Shown piece after piece: positions 39,391 to 48,679 of a stretch of DNA of 64,000 nucleotides; position 1 is the stretch's first letter, and each line of letters starts with the position of its first letter. The notes beneath the pieces were generated by a model. It searched no databases, was not told where the DNA came from, and worked only from the letters and a program-made list of their open reading frames with translations. Made by a program: the position numbers and the translations under genes. Where the stretch lies: NCBI GenBank assembly GCA_039105265.1, contig JAPFFF010000012.1, positions 1,860,001-1,924,000 on the forward strand. Direction: 5' to 3'. Source of the DNA: Tritrichomonas musculus. Its lineage: Eukaryota > Parabasalia > Tritrichomonadida > Tritrichomonadidae.

Positions 39391-39420
39391 TTTGATAAAA
39401 ATAAAAAAAACAAATAATAA

Positions 39421-39948
39421 TTACATATTAACTGCATACTTAAGACAAAGATGATATTTGTTAACTAATTCATTGTACTGAGGATTAAAGTATGTTTTGA
39501 AGTCAGTACATACTTCTCCATTATCATTTACTATCTTAATGGAATCTATCTTACGTATTGGATTAGCTTTCCCTGCACAACAACCTACATCCTCATCAAG
39601 ACTTATTTCTACCACCTCCGCTTTAATAATTGTTTTAATTATATTAGATAAGGCAGTAACAGGGACAATTATACAATTCTTTGATATTAAGTTGGATAAT
39701 AATGCTTTGTCCTGGTCTAACAATATTTTCGCATACGTTTCAAGTATCACGTACTTAACATCCTTTGTTTCTTCTTCTTGATTCTCTTCTAATTCAACAT
39801 TACGAGTGATAACAATTTCTTCTTTTCCATCATCCCTTTTGTTTATAATAATATTATTATTTATATTGCTTGTTGACTGAGCTGCTGCTTGAGGTTCTAA
39901 TGAAACGTTCGCCTGCACACCTTGTGATAAGGATCTTTTCTTAATCAT
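39421..39948 (-). CDS. Conserved Polinton protein of unknown function, 175 aa (Polinton C)
   Basis: Clear homologue of the protein at 1306-1827 in A: same start MIKKRSL, same Asn-rich SNINNNIIINKRDDGKEEIV segment, same ETYAKILLDQDKALLSNLIS, same GCCAGKANPIRKIDSIKIV and the end YHLCLKYAVNM. The cysteine pair is kept in both. No domain was recognised. Its retention in the capsid block of two diverged elements suggests a particle or maturation function. Confidence 0.7.
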   Translation of the reverse strand: MIKKRSLSQGVQANVSLEPQAAAQSTSNINNNIIINKRDDGKEEIVITRNVELEENQEEETKDVKYVILETYAKILLDQDKALLSNLISKNCIIVPVTALSNIIKTIIKAEVVEISLDEDVGCCAGKANPIRKIDSIKIVNDNGEVCTDFKTYFNPQYNELVNKYHLCLKYAVNM

Positions 39949-39979
39949 AATTTACTACATGAAAAAAGTTGATAATCAA

Positions 39980-40408
39980 TCAGTAATGAATATTAGCTTG
40001 CTTAACATTAATTGGTTTAAAGTATCCAATCCTTCCTTTATTTCTTTCATCCGCTCTACCTTGTATTTCTCCTAATTTCTCTGGTTTCTTTAAGTATGGA
40101 GGAAGAATAGGAGCTTTAGGTGCTTTGTCTTTCTTTAAATAATACCCTCCATCTGTAATACTAACAGGTGGTTCGTGTAATGGTTTTGTTTTATGTTGAT
40201 TACTCTTTGGTGGTTTGACAGGTTTGTTTTCCATATACTTTGTTGGTGGTCTATTAATTCTTGGGTTAAACGTAACTGCGTAAGTATTGTCATTAGAAAA
40301 TATGCCAAAGTGATTAAACTCTATTGTCTTCTCAGTCTTAGTTCCTTCATTAAACATTGTCCCTTCTGCTCCAACTGTAGTAGAATTGGGTTTTCTGTAC
40401 TTATTCAT
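39980..40408 (-). CDS. Pro/Lys-rich unknown protein, 142 aa (Polinton C)
   Basis: A probably disordered protein (KPVKPPKSNQHKTKPLHEPP, APKAPILPPYLKKPEK) with the start MNKYRKPNSTTVGAEGTMFN. The short piece GTMFNEGTKTEK resembles GTMYNEITRSRS in the small basic protein of A at 4364-4567, which may be a shared motif. No function is evident. Spacing to neighbours is tight, 31-40 bp. Confidence 0.5.
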   Translation of the reverse strand: MNKYRKPNSTTVGAEGTMFNEGTKTEKTIEFNHFGIFSNDNTYAVTFNPRINRPPTKYMENKPVKPPKSNQHKTKPLHEPPVSITDGGYYLKKDKAPKAPILPPYLKKPEKLGEIQGRADERNKGRIGYFKPINVKQANIHY

Positions 40409-40448
40409 TTCTTTTTCAAAAAAAAAATTGGTTGGTCGAGATTCCGAC

Positions 40449-40898
40449 TTACAGAACTAGCTCTTGATGGAGACCGATAAATAGTTCAGGTGTATTTAAT
40501 TCATATTTCTTACGTAATTCCTCTATCATTGTTTTAGTCTTTTTAGATGCTAATTCTATCGAGTAATTGTAATAACTGTATTCCTCATAATTTTGTTCCT
40601 TATTTGAACCATTAACAAAAAACTCTTGCATTTTATAATTAATTTTCCTTCTTGAGTTAGTATTTAATACTATGTGTTCTATATCATATTCTTTAATCTT
40701 GTCCGGATATATCCTCCATACGTTCTTGTCCGCCTTAATTGATATGTAGATGACTTTTGCTAAATATTTATTTTTTGAAAGTTGAATTGGATATCTATCA
40801 CAAAGGATAGCGAAATTACTTTCCTTAAAATCTTCTGGGTTATCAGCGAGGGAAATAACATTATTGATGTAATCATATACTTTATATTGGTCTTGCAT
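40449..40898 (-). CDS. Unknown protein, 149 aa (Polinton C)
   Basis: A mixed alpha/beta protein beginning MQDQYKVYDYINNVISLADN and ending TPELFIGLHQELVL. I do not recognise it. It has no signal peptide or membrane segment, and no copy in A or B. It sits between the Pro-rich gene and the HNH gene on the same strand, so it may be cargo that arrived with the HNH gene. Confidence 0.5.
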   Translation of the reverse strand: MQDQYKVYDYINNVISLADNPEDFKESNFAILCDRYPIQLSKNKYLAKVIYISIKADKNVWRIYPDKIKEYDIEHIVLNTNSRRKINYKMQEFFVNGSNKEQNYEEYSYYNYSIELASKKTKTMIEELRKKYELNTPELFIGLHQELVL

Positions 40899-40936
40899 TT
40901 TGTATGGAAATAAAAAAAAATATAATTAAAATTTTT

Positions 40937-41950
40937 TTAGTCTAATCCGTATTGTTGTTTGAAAGTATGGATGTAGAATGTTGTTTGCTTATTATTTATA
41001 TCTCTTGTCGCAATGAATTTTCTACCACTTTTAGCTGTATTAATGTGCATAACTCTATAAACATCATCAGTTATCCTTTGGTAAAAGATATCTTCTTCAG
41101 TCTCTTCATCATAATAGTAATAATACTTATTTTCATCAAATACTCTTCTTTCATTCTTTAGGTCATAGTGAGTAATAACAATTGCATCATTTGGTATGTC
41201 ATCTATAAACTCATATGAAACACCGTGTCTTCCTGAAGCATTTCTGTTATTTTCACTTGCAGAACACCAACGAAGATTGCTCAAATGATAATCCGTTCTA
41301 TCTCTATTAAGATGATCTATGAAAGGAAGGTTATCTGGATTAGGGAGGAACTGCTTCGCTATAACCCTATGCTTCTTAGCATGTTTTCTATTAGCTGTTT
41401 GCTTATTATTTATATCTCTTGTCGCAATGAATTTTCTACCACTTTTAGCTGTATTAATGTGCATAACTCTATAAACATCATCAGTTATTCGTTCATAGAA
41501 TAAGTCTTCATCATAATAGTAATAATACTTATTTTCAGCAAAATATCTTCTTTCATTCCTTAAATCATAGTGAGTAATAACAATTGCTTCGTCTGGTATA
41601 TTGTCTATAAATTCATATGAAACACCGTGTCTTCCTGAAGCATTTCTGTTATTTTCACTTGCTGACACCCAACGTAAGTTCGATAAATGATAATCTGTTC
41701 TGTCACGTGAAATATGATCAATGAAAGGCAAGTCATTTGGGTTTGGTATGAACTGTTTGGCTATAATCCTATGCTTTTGATATGGCTTTCCACTTAAATT
41801 TACACGAACATATCCAGTACTTTTATCAATATATTCCTTTACTTCATAATGATTATCCTTTCGTCTAATAGTGAATGGATACTGGTTAAGTATTTCATAT
41901 TCAGGGTATTCGTTCAGTGTAACAAAATCTATAACTTGTTCTTCTGTCAT
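40937..41950 (-). CDS. HNH endonuclease-like protein with an internal tandem duplication, 337 aa
   Basis: Two nearly identical halves each hold an HNH core: HRIIAKQFIPNPNDLPFIDH, then the RDRTDYHLSNLRW segment and SASENNRNASGRHG. A NUMOD4-like start (YPEYEILNQYPFTIRRKDNH) precedes the first. Each half ends with VYRVMHINTAKSGRKFIATR. The duplication spans about 150 residues (roughly 450 bp) and is high at DNA level, so it is recent. HNH proteins of this group are homing-type nucleases in phages and large viruses. Here it may promote spread of the element or of this segment, which is inference. A lacks it at the same place. Confidence 0.7.
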   Translation of the reverse strand: MTEEQVIDFVTLNEYPEYEILNQYPFTIRRKDNHYEVKEYIDKSTGYVRVNLSGKPYQKHRIIAKQFIPNPNDLPFIDHISRDRTDYHLSNLRWVSASENNRNASGRHGVSYEFIDNIPDEAIVITHYDLRNERRYFAENKYYYYYDEDLFYERITDDVYRVMHINTAKSGRKFIATRDINNKQTANRKHAKKHRVIAKQFLPNPDNLPFIDHLNRDRTDYHLSNLRWCSASENNRNASGRHGVSYEFIDDIPNDAIVITHYDLKNERRVFDENKYYYYYDEETEEDIFYQRITDDVYRVMHINTAKSGRKFIATRDINNKQTTFYIHTFKQQYGLD

Positions 41951-42018
41951 TTTGTATTTATGTATAGTGATAATAGAAAAATAAAATTAAATTAGAAAGA
42001 CGCAATTATTTTTGTTAC

Positions 42019-43593
42019 TTAATCCCTTGAGGTCAGATCATAATTGCCCAAGCGAACTAAAGGTGGCATGCCATTCGGTTGAACTAAGATAGATATAGAA
42101 GAATCAAATAAGAGACAAATTAAAGGTGGTGTTTGAACATCTTTTGCATATGTACTTTCACCTGTTTCTTGTGTTACAATTATTTCAAAATTAATTGGTG
42201 ACAAAGAGGTTAATCCCTGTTGATATGTATTATCAGTTTCAGTTGGGAGAGCAATAAAGAAACTTGTTCGGTCATCAGGATAATTTCCAATAGAGCGTGC
42301 GTATGGATGGTCATTGGTTAATGATGCAACAACTTCTTTATTAAATCCACTCTGTCCTCCATTCATGTTCATTGCGTTCTGACAATATTCAAGGAACTCT
42401 GGGTATTCAACAGTTGTACCAAATGGCTTTGCAGGAATGTTTCCATATCCTCCACAGTTTAATTGGAATAACTTAAATTGTGGATTCCTAAATACTGTAT
42501 GGTGGGTATGCTTTTCTGGAAATAGACAAAATATGGAATCAACAAAGCGAGGGGTAATGGTGCAGGTGGATTTACAATTCGGATTCTTTAATGGAGCAGT
42601 AGTAGTATAGACAGAAAGTGTTTGGGTTGGAAATGTTAGTGGATGAGTTGGGTCAGCATATCTTTGTACTAGACTGGAATAAATATTATCTTCTATACCA
42701 AAACAAGGAATAATAGATGAACACTCAGTAACTTTATATTCAGTGACTTGAAATGTTCTGTCTTTTGCTGTTAGTACTTTATTGGTTAAACCTGTATACA
42801 TAATAATTGGTTCTTTTAAAGGTGTAAATTCATTTGTGATGATTGGTAATGTGTAAGTTGAATTAACGACATTATTATGTTCGAACGCTTTTCCTGGACC
42901 CATTGGACAACATACCATACCTTCACATGAAAAGAATAATCTGAGTTCAATTTTGCCTGCAAATGCTGGAAGGTATTTAATATTTGATAATGGTAAGAAC
43001 CTTCTTAAATCAATCTTTAGGTGAATTTTATATGTTTTGTCTTTCCATCCTTCGGCCCAATCAACAATAAATCCTGTTCTGCTGCCTGAATTACCATTCC
43101 ATATATCTTTATGTCTTGCCTTTGAATATACATCTGCTCTCTTTGTTGTTTCGTTGGCGCAACATGCAGTTAGAAATGATTCTTCGCAACCAAAGTTCTG
43201 GGTATATATCGTTATTCCGTTAGCTACTATTTCATATTTCTCAACAGCATCTCTAGCATCCTTGAAACCAAACCATACTCTGTTGAATTGATATTCACCA
43301 TCAATTGTTGCTTTAACTTCTTGTTCTGCCATTTCTTTAATCTTTACCTCCATGTCAGCTCTAATAAATCCATTATATATGTCTGCTGTATTGTTTGTGT
43401 TAGGTGATATAATTGCACTTGTATATGAGCCTTGAGGTATTGGAGGCGATGGAGAATATGATGTTTGTGGACTAATTGTGTATTGCTTGTTGGTATCTGA
43501 TAAGGCTATACAATTATCAACAATATCAAAATAGCTAGCAATTTGGGTACATGTTTCAGCTGACGTCCTTAGTTCAATTTCTGGATTTAACAT
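42019..43593 (-). CDS. Putative major capsid protein, 524 aa (Polinton C)
   Basis: Homologue of the 530-aa protein of A with the same length and landmarks (TSAETCTQIASYFDIVDNCI, NTADIYNGFIRADM, IKYLPAFAGKIELR, FVDSIFCLFPEKHTHHTVFR, the CQNAMNMNG and GFNKEV blocks, SISILVQPNGMPP). I placed the start at the ATG at 43593 (MLNPEIELRTSAE), which aligns with A; the frame upstream has no ATG. A double jelly-roll fold is expected from context with the packaging ATPase, not shown. Confidence 0.6.
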   Translation of the reverse strand: MLNPEIELRTSAETCTQIASYFDIVDNCIALSDTNKQYTISPQTSYSPSPPIPQGSYTSAIISPNTNNTADIYNGFIRADMEVKIKEMAEQEVKATIDGEYQFNRVWFGFKDARDAVEKYEIVANGITIYTQNFGCEESFLTACCANETTKRADVYSKARHKDIWNGNSGSRTGFIVDWAEGWKDKTYKIHLKIDLRRFLPLSNIKYLPAFAGKIELRLFFSCEGMVCCPMGPGKAFEHNNVVNSTYTLPIITNEFTPLKEPIIMYTGLTNKVLTAKDRTFQVTEYKVTECSSIIPCFGIEDNIYSSLVQRYADPTHPLTFPTQTLSVYTTTAPLKNPNCKSTCTITPRFVDSIFCLFPEKHTHHTVFRNPQFKLFQLNCGGYGNIPAKPFGTTVEYPEFLEYCQNAMNMNGGQSGFNKEVVASLTNDHPYARSIGNYPDDRTSFFIALPTETDNTYQQGLTSLSPINFEIIVTQETGESTYAKDVQTPPLICLLFDSSISILVQPNGMPPLVRLGNYDLTSRD

Positions 43594-43624
43594 ATTTTCT
43601 TTTGAGAAAAATAACAAAAGCAAA

Positions 43625-44179
43625 TTAAATCATATCAGAGAAAATATTATTTCGTCTTCTACGAATAGGTTGAGGTGGGATTACTGGTATTGGTTCCTCT
43701 TCTTCTATTTCATTTGGTTCTTGGACTTCTTGGCTCAAGGCGTTTATGTATTGTGGCTGAGTAAACTGTGGATAATATGGTTTTCTCATTTGTTTTTGTA
43801 TTACATCTTTTATCATTTTCTTCTGTTCTTTCTTAGCCCTTTCGTTTTTAAACTCTTCACCTAATAGCTTTAATTGGTTTAGTATTTCTATATTTATTGT
43901 TGGATCATATACTTGTTTTGGTTGTTCTTCAATTATTGGTTTTTTGGGTTTTGGTATTTCCTCAGGTGGGTCGGAATTCTGACCAACAACTTTTTCTTCA
44001 ATCGTTTCTGTTTTAGTTAATGGTTCAGGTGGTGGTTTTGTTAATGGTTGCTCTCTTCTTTTTACTATATATTTGTTTTCTTTTTTGGTAGGAAGCACAT
44101 CCCAATCAGGGTCCTCACGACCATTAAGCCAGTTCTGTATTACTTGTAATCTTTTTGATCCTGTCAAATGCTTAGACAT
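43625..44179 (-). CDS. Conserved capsid-block protein of unknown function, 184 aa (Polinton C)
   Basis: N-terminal module (GSKRLQVIQNWLNGREDPDW, then DVLPTKKENKYIVKRRE) shared with the A protein at 3733-4329. A Pro/Glu/Thr-rich linker (KPPPEPLTKTETIEE) follows, then a helical stretch with Lys/Glu pairs (FKNERAKKEQKKMIKDVIQK) and a proline-rich end (EEEPIPVIPPQPIRRRR). It lies directly downstream of the hydrophobic-protein gene and upstream of the capsid candidate. The conserved N-terminus may bind another particle component. Confidence 0.65.
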   Translation of the reverse strand: MSKHLTGSKRLQVIQNWLNGREDPDWDVLPTKKENKYIVKRREQPLTKPPPEPLTKTETIEEKVVGQNSDPPEEIPKPKKPIIEEQPKQVYDPTINIEILNQLKLLGEEFKNERAKKEQKKMIKDVIQKQMRKPYYPQFTQPQYINALSQEVQEPNEIEEEEPIPVIPPQPIRRRRNNIFSDMI

Positions 44180-44210
44180 TTAATTGATAAAAAAATCATT
44201 TTATTGAGTT

Positions 44211-44741
44211 TTATTGAGTTTTCTTTGTTTTTCTTGATTTCTTTCTCTTTCTTTTATTCAATTTCGCTATATGTGCTTCTGCTTCGTCCACATATTTACT
44301 TCTGTTCTGATATATTTTATAAGCAGCTGGCTTTCTCGAATAATGAATGCGTGGAAAATCTGCATACATTACATTACTACCTAACGGATTAGGTTGTCTT
44401 TCTGCTATATTCTTTTCTAATGCTGCCTTTACTTCTCCTTCTTTTATTCCACTTGCTATTGTTGTCAATCCTTTACCTATACCTATTGCTGCTGGATTAC
44501 CCGTTATTGTTCCCAAAGCTTGTGTTGCTCCTCCTATAGTATTTAATATTGGTGCCTTATTTTTCCAAGCCCATTTACCAACTTTCCCAACTGCACTATC
44601 ACCAATGAATTTACTTACTTTCCCAAAACCAGATTTTACAGAATTCCATGCATTATTTATAAATTTCCCAAAAGTACTACCACCAGAATCTGGTGTAGTA
44701 GATTGAATATATTTTCCAGAATCGATTGTTCCTGAAGGCAT
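44211..44741 (-). CDS. Hydrophobic/amphipathic capsid-associated protein, 176 aa (Polinton C)
   Basis: A Gly/Ser start, an amphipathic helix (FGKFINNAWNSVKSGFGKVS), a Gly/Ala-rich hydrophobic middle (ATQALGTITGNPAAIGIGKG) and a very basic tail (LNKRKRKKSRKTKKTQ). The place just after the ATPase gene is the same as for the 134-aa protein of A. It resembles pVI-like minor capsid proteins with membrane-active helices and a DNA-binding tail, but by composition only. Confidence 0.55.
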   Translation of the reverse strand: MPSGTIDSGKYIQSTTPDSGGSTFGKFINNAWNSVKSGFGKVSKFIGDSAVGKVGKWAWKNKAPILNTIGGATQALGTITGNPAAIGIGKGLTTIASGIKEGEVKAALEKNIAERQPNPLGSNVMYADFPRIHYSRKPAAYKIYQNRSKYVDEAEAHIAKLNKRKRKKSRKTKKTQ

Positions 44742-44758
44742 TTAATTTACAAATAAAA

Positions 44759-45616
44759 CTACTTTTCAAAGTAATATTTATTGGCGGTTATGTTCATAAT
44801 AAATTTTGAATGAAGATCTCTATGCTGTAAATATTCTTTTACCGTCTTCTTGATATTAAGGTTGTTATTTGTTTGTTGAAGCAAGGAAGTAAAATCTTCT
44901 TCTGAGTATCCACTATAGCATATGATATCCGTGGCCAATCTTTTTGCATTTATGTGTACGAATCTGATTGTCTGAATAGCCATGATGCAGGTAATATTAT
45001 AATGTCTTGTCTTGGTTAATAGTCTAAGGAATTCTGTATTATTATGTGTTAACAAATCGCTTCCTGCACAGTCATCCAATATTATTAGTGTGTTATATGG
45101 GTAAGAAGAGGTTTGGTATTTTACTAACTTATTGGCTATATATACTATTCTATCATCTATTTCTTGGAGGGAGTGCTTGTTTATAAGTCTTTGCATTTCT
45201 TCATTTGTTTCCTTCATTTTTGATAATACATGTTTAACCATTGCATAATATTTTATTTTTCTTTTGAGGTGTTTCTTTAGGTAATCCATCAATTGGGATT
45301 CATTAAGATATACTATTGGTGTCTTTACCTCTTTACTCATTGCCTCAGCGGTTTTGTCCATTTTGCCACTTGTTGAACAGAATATAATTTTTTGATAGTA
45401 CGGATGCTTAAATAGACGTTCAGTAATGAGTATGTGAGACCACAACCAATAACTCTTACCTGCACCTGGACGTCCAATAAGAAATATAATTCCATTCGTA
45501 CTAAATGGATATGAAGGATGGAGAGGTTTCATCAGTGCTGCCTCTATCTCTTTCTGGTTCTTCTTCATTGTCTTTTGGATTAAGGATTCCACTTCTTTCA
45601 TTATTTGTTTAGACAT
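44759..45616 (-). CDS. Genome-packaging ATPase, FtsK/HerA superfamily (Polinton C)
   Basis: 285 residues with Walker A GRPGAGKS at 48-55, Walker B TLIILDDCAGS in the middle of the chain and RLLTKTRHYNITCIMAIQT after it. It aligns with the A protein along its entire length (PFSTNGIIFLIG, IIFCSTSGKMDKTAEAMSK, RLATDIICYSGYSEEDFTSL). It would drive DNA into the particle. It is 11 bp from the integrase gene, as in A. Confidence 0.85.
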   Translation of the reverse strand: MSKQIMKEVESLIQKTMKKNQKEIEAALMKPLHPSYPFSTNGIIFLIGRPGAGKSYWLWSHILITERLFKHPYYQKIIFCSTSGKMDKTAEAMSKEVKTPIVYLNESQLMDYLKKHLKRKIKYYAMVKHVLSKMKETNEEMQRLINKHSLQEIDDRIVYIANKLVKYQTSSYPYNTLIILDDCAGSDLLTHNNTEFLRLLTKTRHYNITCIMAIQTIRFVHINAKRLATDIICYSGYSEEDFTSLLQQTNNNLNIKKTVKEYLQHRDLHSKFIMNITANKYYFEK

Positions 45617-45626
45617 TTATTTGTGG

Positions 45627-46712
45627 TTAAATCCACTTTTTTATTCCATTGGGTATATTTTTCTTCTTTGACCAGTAATCTACTTCAAGATTAGATAGCT
45701 TTGTTGGAGCACCTTCTCGTAAATTTTTAGCCGGTATGATGTCTTCTGTTCCTTCGCTGTATTTAATTTTATATTTGTTCTTTGTTGTATCATAAGAAAT
45801 AATCTTCTCCACAATACCTCTCTTGCCTCCCTTAAGTGTTTGTGCAATATTTTTGTTTGTTGTCTTGATTAACCTATAACCAGGGAGTTTGTCTATTGAC
45901 TCATCTTTGGACTTAATTATAAATTGGTTACCAGCCTTTGAATCAACTATATATGCTTCCTTGCTTACCTTGTTCCTGCGCTTCGAAAATGGCTCCTTGG
46001 CTTGAATAATTCTAACTCTATCATTTGGTTTAAAGTCATATGGATTGTTTTGCGACTTGGTTTTTACATATTCTTTTTCATCTTTCTCTGTCATCTCGTT
46101 TGGTATCTTATAGTCCAATGATCTGTGGGGAGAATTGTTGTATGAATCTATTAAACTATCCATTTCTTTCTCATTAATGAACCTGTTCTCGCCTACCATG
46201 TCTCTAATCGTTCTCATGAACCTATTTATGATACCTAGTACATTATGATTATTATCCTCGGTAGTAGTGTAAACAATATTTTTGGTCTTCATCAACTGTA
46301 ATACATCATTGGACAAGTAAGCAGCATCCTGGTCTGATGTTATCGAATAGACATCTGGCTCGTCCTCAAAAAATTTATTTAATGCCTTGACTACTTCTTT
46401 TGCACCTTTCCCCTTCATTGGATAACAATATGCTTTTCTTGTGTTAATATTAATTAGCATCAAATAGTTGAGACCATCCTTTGTCTTATCATTGATGAAT
46501 GTGTCCATTTGATATCCCCCAGAGTGTTTCGAATAGATATTCATAAACTTTGCCTTTGGTACCTTTACATCATGTACTATCTTCCTTAAATAATCTAATG
46601 CGGCTTCTTCTGTGAATCCATATCGTTTTGCGAGTGGAACAAATTTAGAGGCAGATCTCCAAGGAAAAAAAGAATGAAGCTCATTAATTGTCTTAAAATG
46701 CTTTTTGTTCAT
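45627..46712 (-). CDS. Retroviral-like integrase, 361 aa (Polinton C)
   Basis: The N-terminal part ends KIVHDVKVPKAKFMNIYSK. The core has GGYQMDTFIND, YLMLININTRKAYCYPMK, ITSDQDAAYLS and LGIINRFMRTIRDM, then SLDYKIPNEMT. The C-terminal tail FKPNDRVRIIQAKEPFSKRR is SH3-like. The intact terminal repeats and the ACACA duplication around C are what such an enzyme would leave. It is neighboured by the ATPase and the end gene. Confidence 0.87.
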   Translation of the reverse strand: MNKKHFKTINELHSFFPWRSASKFVPLAKRYGFTEEAALDYLRKIVHDVKVPKAKFMNIYSKHSGGYQMDTFINDKTKDGLNYLMLININTRKAYCYPMKGKGAKEVVKALNKFFEDEPDVYSITSDQDAAYLSNDVLQLMKTKNIVYTTTEDNNHNVLGIINRFMRTIRDMVGENRFINEKEMDSLIDSYNNSPHRSLDYKIPNEMTEKDEKEYVKTKSQNNPYDFKPNDRVRIIQAKEPFSKRRNKVSKEAYIVDSKAGNQFIIKSKDESIDKLPGYRLIKTTNKNIAQTLKGGKRGIVEKIISYDTTKNKYKIKYSEGTEDIIPAKNLREGAPTKLSNLEVDYWSKKKNIPNGIKKWI

Positions 46713-46723
46713 TTAAATTAGTC

Positions 46724-47974
46724 TTAAACATACATCAATTTCTTATTGAATGGCATGAATTGCATTTCAATATAAAAGGATTCATTATTTGGTATCTTTA
46801 CAGGTATTTGATTATGACGACCTGAATAAAACTCTATCCAAAATCGTTGATCAGTTGAGTTTAGCTTGAAGTATTTGATTGGGTTAAATATAACTTTACT
46901 ATTTCCTAAGTAACCTTTTGATGATTGTTCTGCTATTGATGAATATATTTTGCAACTAACTCTATCCCACACGTCCTCAAATTGTATTTCTCTCATCCAT
47001 ATACCTTCATATCTCACTATATTTTCATTTTTGTCTTCAATAGGATTCTCTAAGTCCATGTATTTGTTTGGATTATTTTGAAAAGGTTCAAAACCAACAT
47101 TAAATACATCTGCTAAATCATAAATACTATTAACAGAATTATCTTGTATTCCATTTTTAAAAGGTCTTATACGAAAACTGATTGATAGGTCAATATAAAA
47201 TGGATTATTTTCATCTTCATTTAACTTTGAATACATTATTTCAATAAATTTCTTTTTGTTATAATCATAATATCCGTCCATACCAACATCCCTTAAATTA
47301 AAAACAGGTTGTCCAACTAATTTTTTTGATTCCTCTAATTCATCAATTTTTCTTCTTAAATCCCAGCTCTCATTTATTAAATTTTGCTTCTGAAGTGTTT
47401 TTTGTGCGATTTCATCTAAGTTCGTACTATTTGCTATTTCGATATCAAGTTGTAGTGTTTCATCCATTTTCTTATTGATATCTTCTTCTAATTTCTCTTT
47501 TTGTTTATCAATAGATGAATGAAGAAATTTATTTAATGCAATTGGAGCAACATTATATTTTTCAAATTCAGGTCCCAAGAAATACCTCAAATCACTTAAT
47601 ATTTCTCTTAAATCTTTTTCAGTAGGAATCCAAGAAGTTACATTATAAAATAATTCTGATTTCCTATCATTTGGAATAGATAAATAAAGATCATCATATG
47701 TTTGATTTGGGTTGTTTAGCTTTAAGTCATCATAATCTTTCTTATAATATTTTCTGATTCCTATTGTATAAGAAATTTTTCGTCTTCTACTATTTGTCCA
47801 TATATTTCTCACACCTATTATTGATTCCCCTCTATTTGAAGTAACCCAATCTTGTGGATAATTAAAATAAAAGCGATTTGGTCTTGTTTTATCTCGTTCC
47901 CCATCTTCTAAAAAGTAAGCATATTCAATTGGTATAGGTGTTGTTTCTTCAGCCGGATTAAGTACTGGATACAT
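46724..47974 (-). CDS. Conserved Polinton end-gene product of unknown function, 416 aa (Polinton C)
   Basis: Start placed at the ATG at 47974 (MYPVLNPAEETTPIPIEYAY); the longer frame has no upstream ATG. It shares with A the N-terminal FYFNYPQDWVTSNRGESIIG block and the C-terminal PIKYFKLNSTDQRFWIEFYS, NQIPVKIP and FNKKLMYV. The middle is a coiled coil (LEEDINKKMDETLQLDIEIA). It is the first gene of the minus-strand block, and a minor capsid function is possible. Confidence 0.65.
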   Translation of the reverse strand: MYPVLNPAEETTPIPIEYAYFLEDGERDKTRPNRFYFNYPQDWVTSNRGESIIGVRNIWTNSRRRKISYTIGIRKYYKKDYDDLKLNNPNQTYDDLYLSIPNDRKSELFYNVTSWIPTEKDLREILSDLRYFLGPEFEKYNVAPIALNKFLHSSIDKQKEKLEEDINKKMDETLQLDIEIANSTNLDEIAQKTLQKQNLINESWDLRRKIDELEESKKLVGQPVFNLRDVGMDGYYDYNKKKFIEIMYSKLNEDENNPFYIDLSISFRIRPFKNGIQDNSVNSIYDLADVFNVGFEPFQNNPNKYMDLENPIEDKNENIVRYEGIWMREIQFEDVWDRVSCKIYSSIAEQSSKGYLGNSKVIFNPIKYFKLNSTDQRFWIEFYSGRHNQIPVKIPNNESFYIEMQFMPFNKKLMYV

Positions 47975-48249
47975 TTTTATAAAAATATAAAAACAAAAGT
48001 GCAAAAACCAACCCTGAGAGGCCTTTTTCTGAATTACTTATAAAAGAGATCTACTTCAAATGAAATCCTTATTGAAAGGAGCCGTCCGTTAACTAGGGGA
48101 AGTTAATGGCCTCGATCAGGAAGATGGAAACTTAACTCAATAAGTTTTTTGTTTGCGGAATAATTGTTAACGAACAACTCACAACTTAGCCACAAATCCA
48201 AGTTTTCACAGATTTCACTCAAAGTCCACTCTTTCTCATAACTCAGAAA

Positions 48250-48320
48250 AAATGCGTTCCGGATATATGTCGAACCTAGGATGTTAGGTAGGGAGTTTAA
48301 CCATTACGACACACGCATAG
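48250..48320 (-). other. tRNA-like sequence
   Basis: On the minus strand a segment begins ATGCGTGTGTCGTAATGGTT (A-box-like TGTCGTAATGG), has GGTTCGACATA (B-box-like), closes with ACGCAT complementary to the first ATGCGT, and is followed by a run of T's as for RNA polymerase III. The T stem does not pair, and the length of about 65 is short. It is probably a tRNA-derived relic or SINE head rather than a working tRNA. Confidence 0.3.
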
Positions 48321-48446
48321 ACAAAGAAGGAAACTCGATTTTGAATAAATATAAAACCAAATAAATATTGAAATATATTGTAATAACTCAAATAATATAT
48401 TCAGAATTTAGTTTTAAAAATAAACCATCCAAAAATATTCTTGTAT

Positions 48447-48513
48447 GGGGTCATAACTCAATGGTAATATTTGGTGGAAAGTTACATGGTTCGAAAAATA
48501 GAAAGTCCGACAT
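48447..48513 (+). other. tRNA-like sequence
   Basis: TAACTCAATGG is an A-box-like motif and GGTTCGAAAAA, about 34 bp later, is B-box-like. The acceptor ends do not pair. It is most likely a decayed tRNA-derived sequence. Confidence 0.25.
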
Positions 48514-48679
48514 TTTTTATAAAAATTAATTTTAATAAATTATAACCATAAACTTGTAAAAATATTAAAAAAATTTTATCTATCAATTTACTAATAAAAT
48601 TTTCTTTCACAAATATTATAATTTTAAAGGAAAAAATTTTATTTATCAAAATTTGATGAAAATTTTAAGGTTTACGTGG

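Noticed and set aside
48250-48320. A working tRNA gene
   Set aside because: The T stem does not pair and the length is too short; kept only as a tRNA-like relic.
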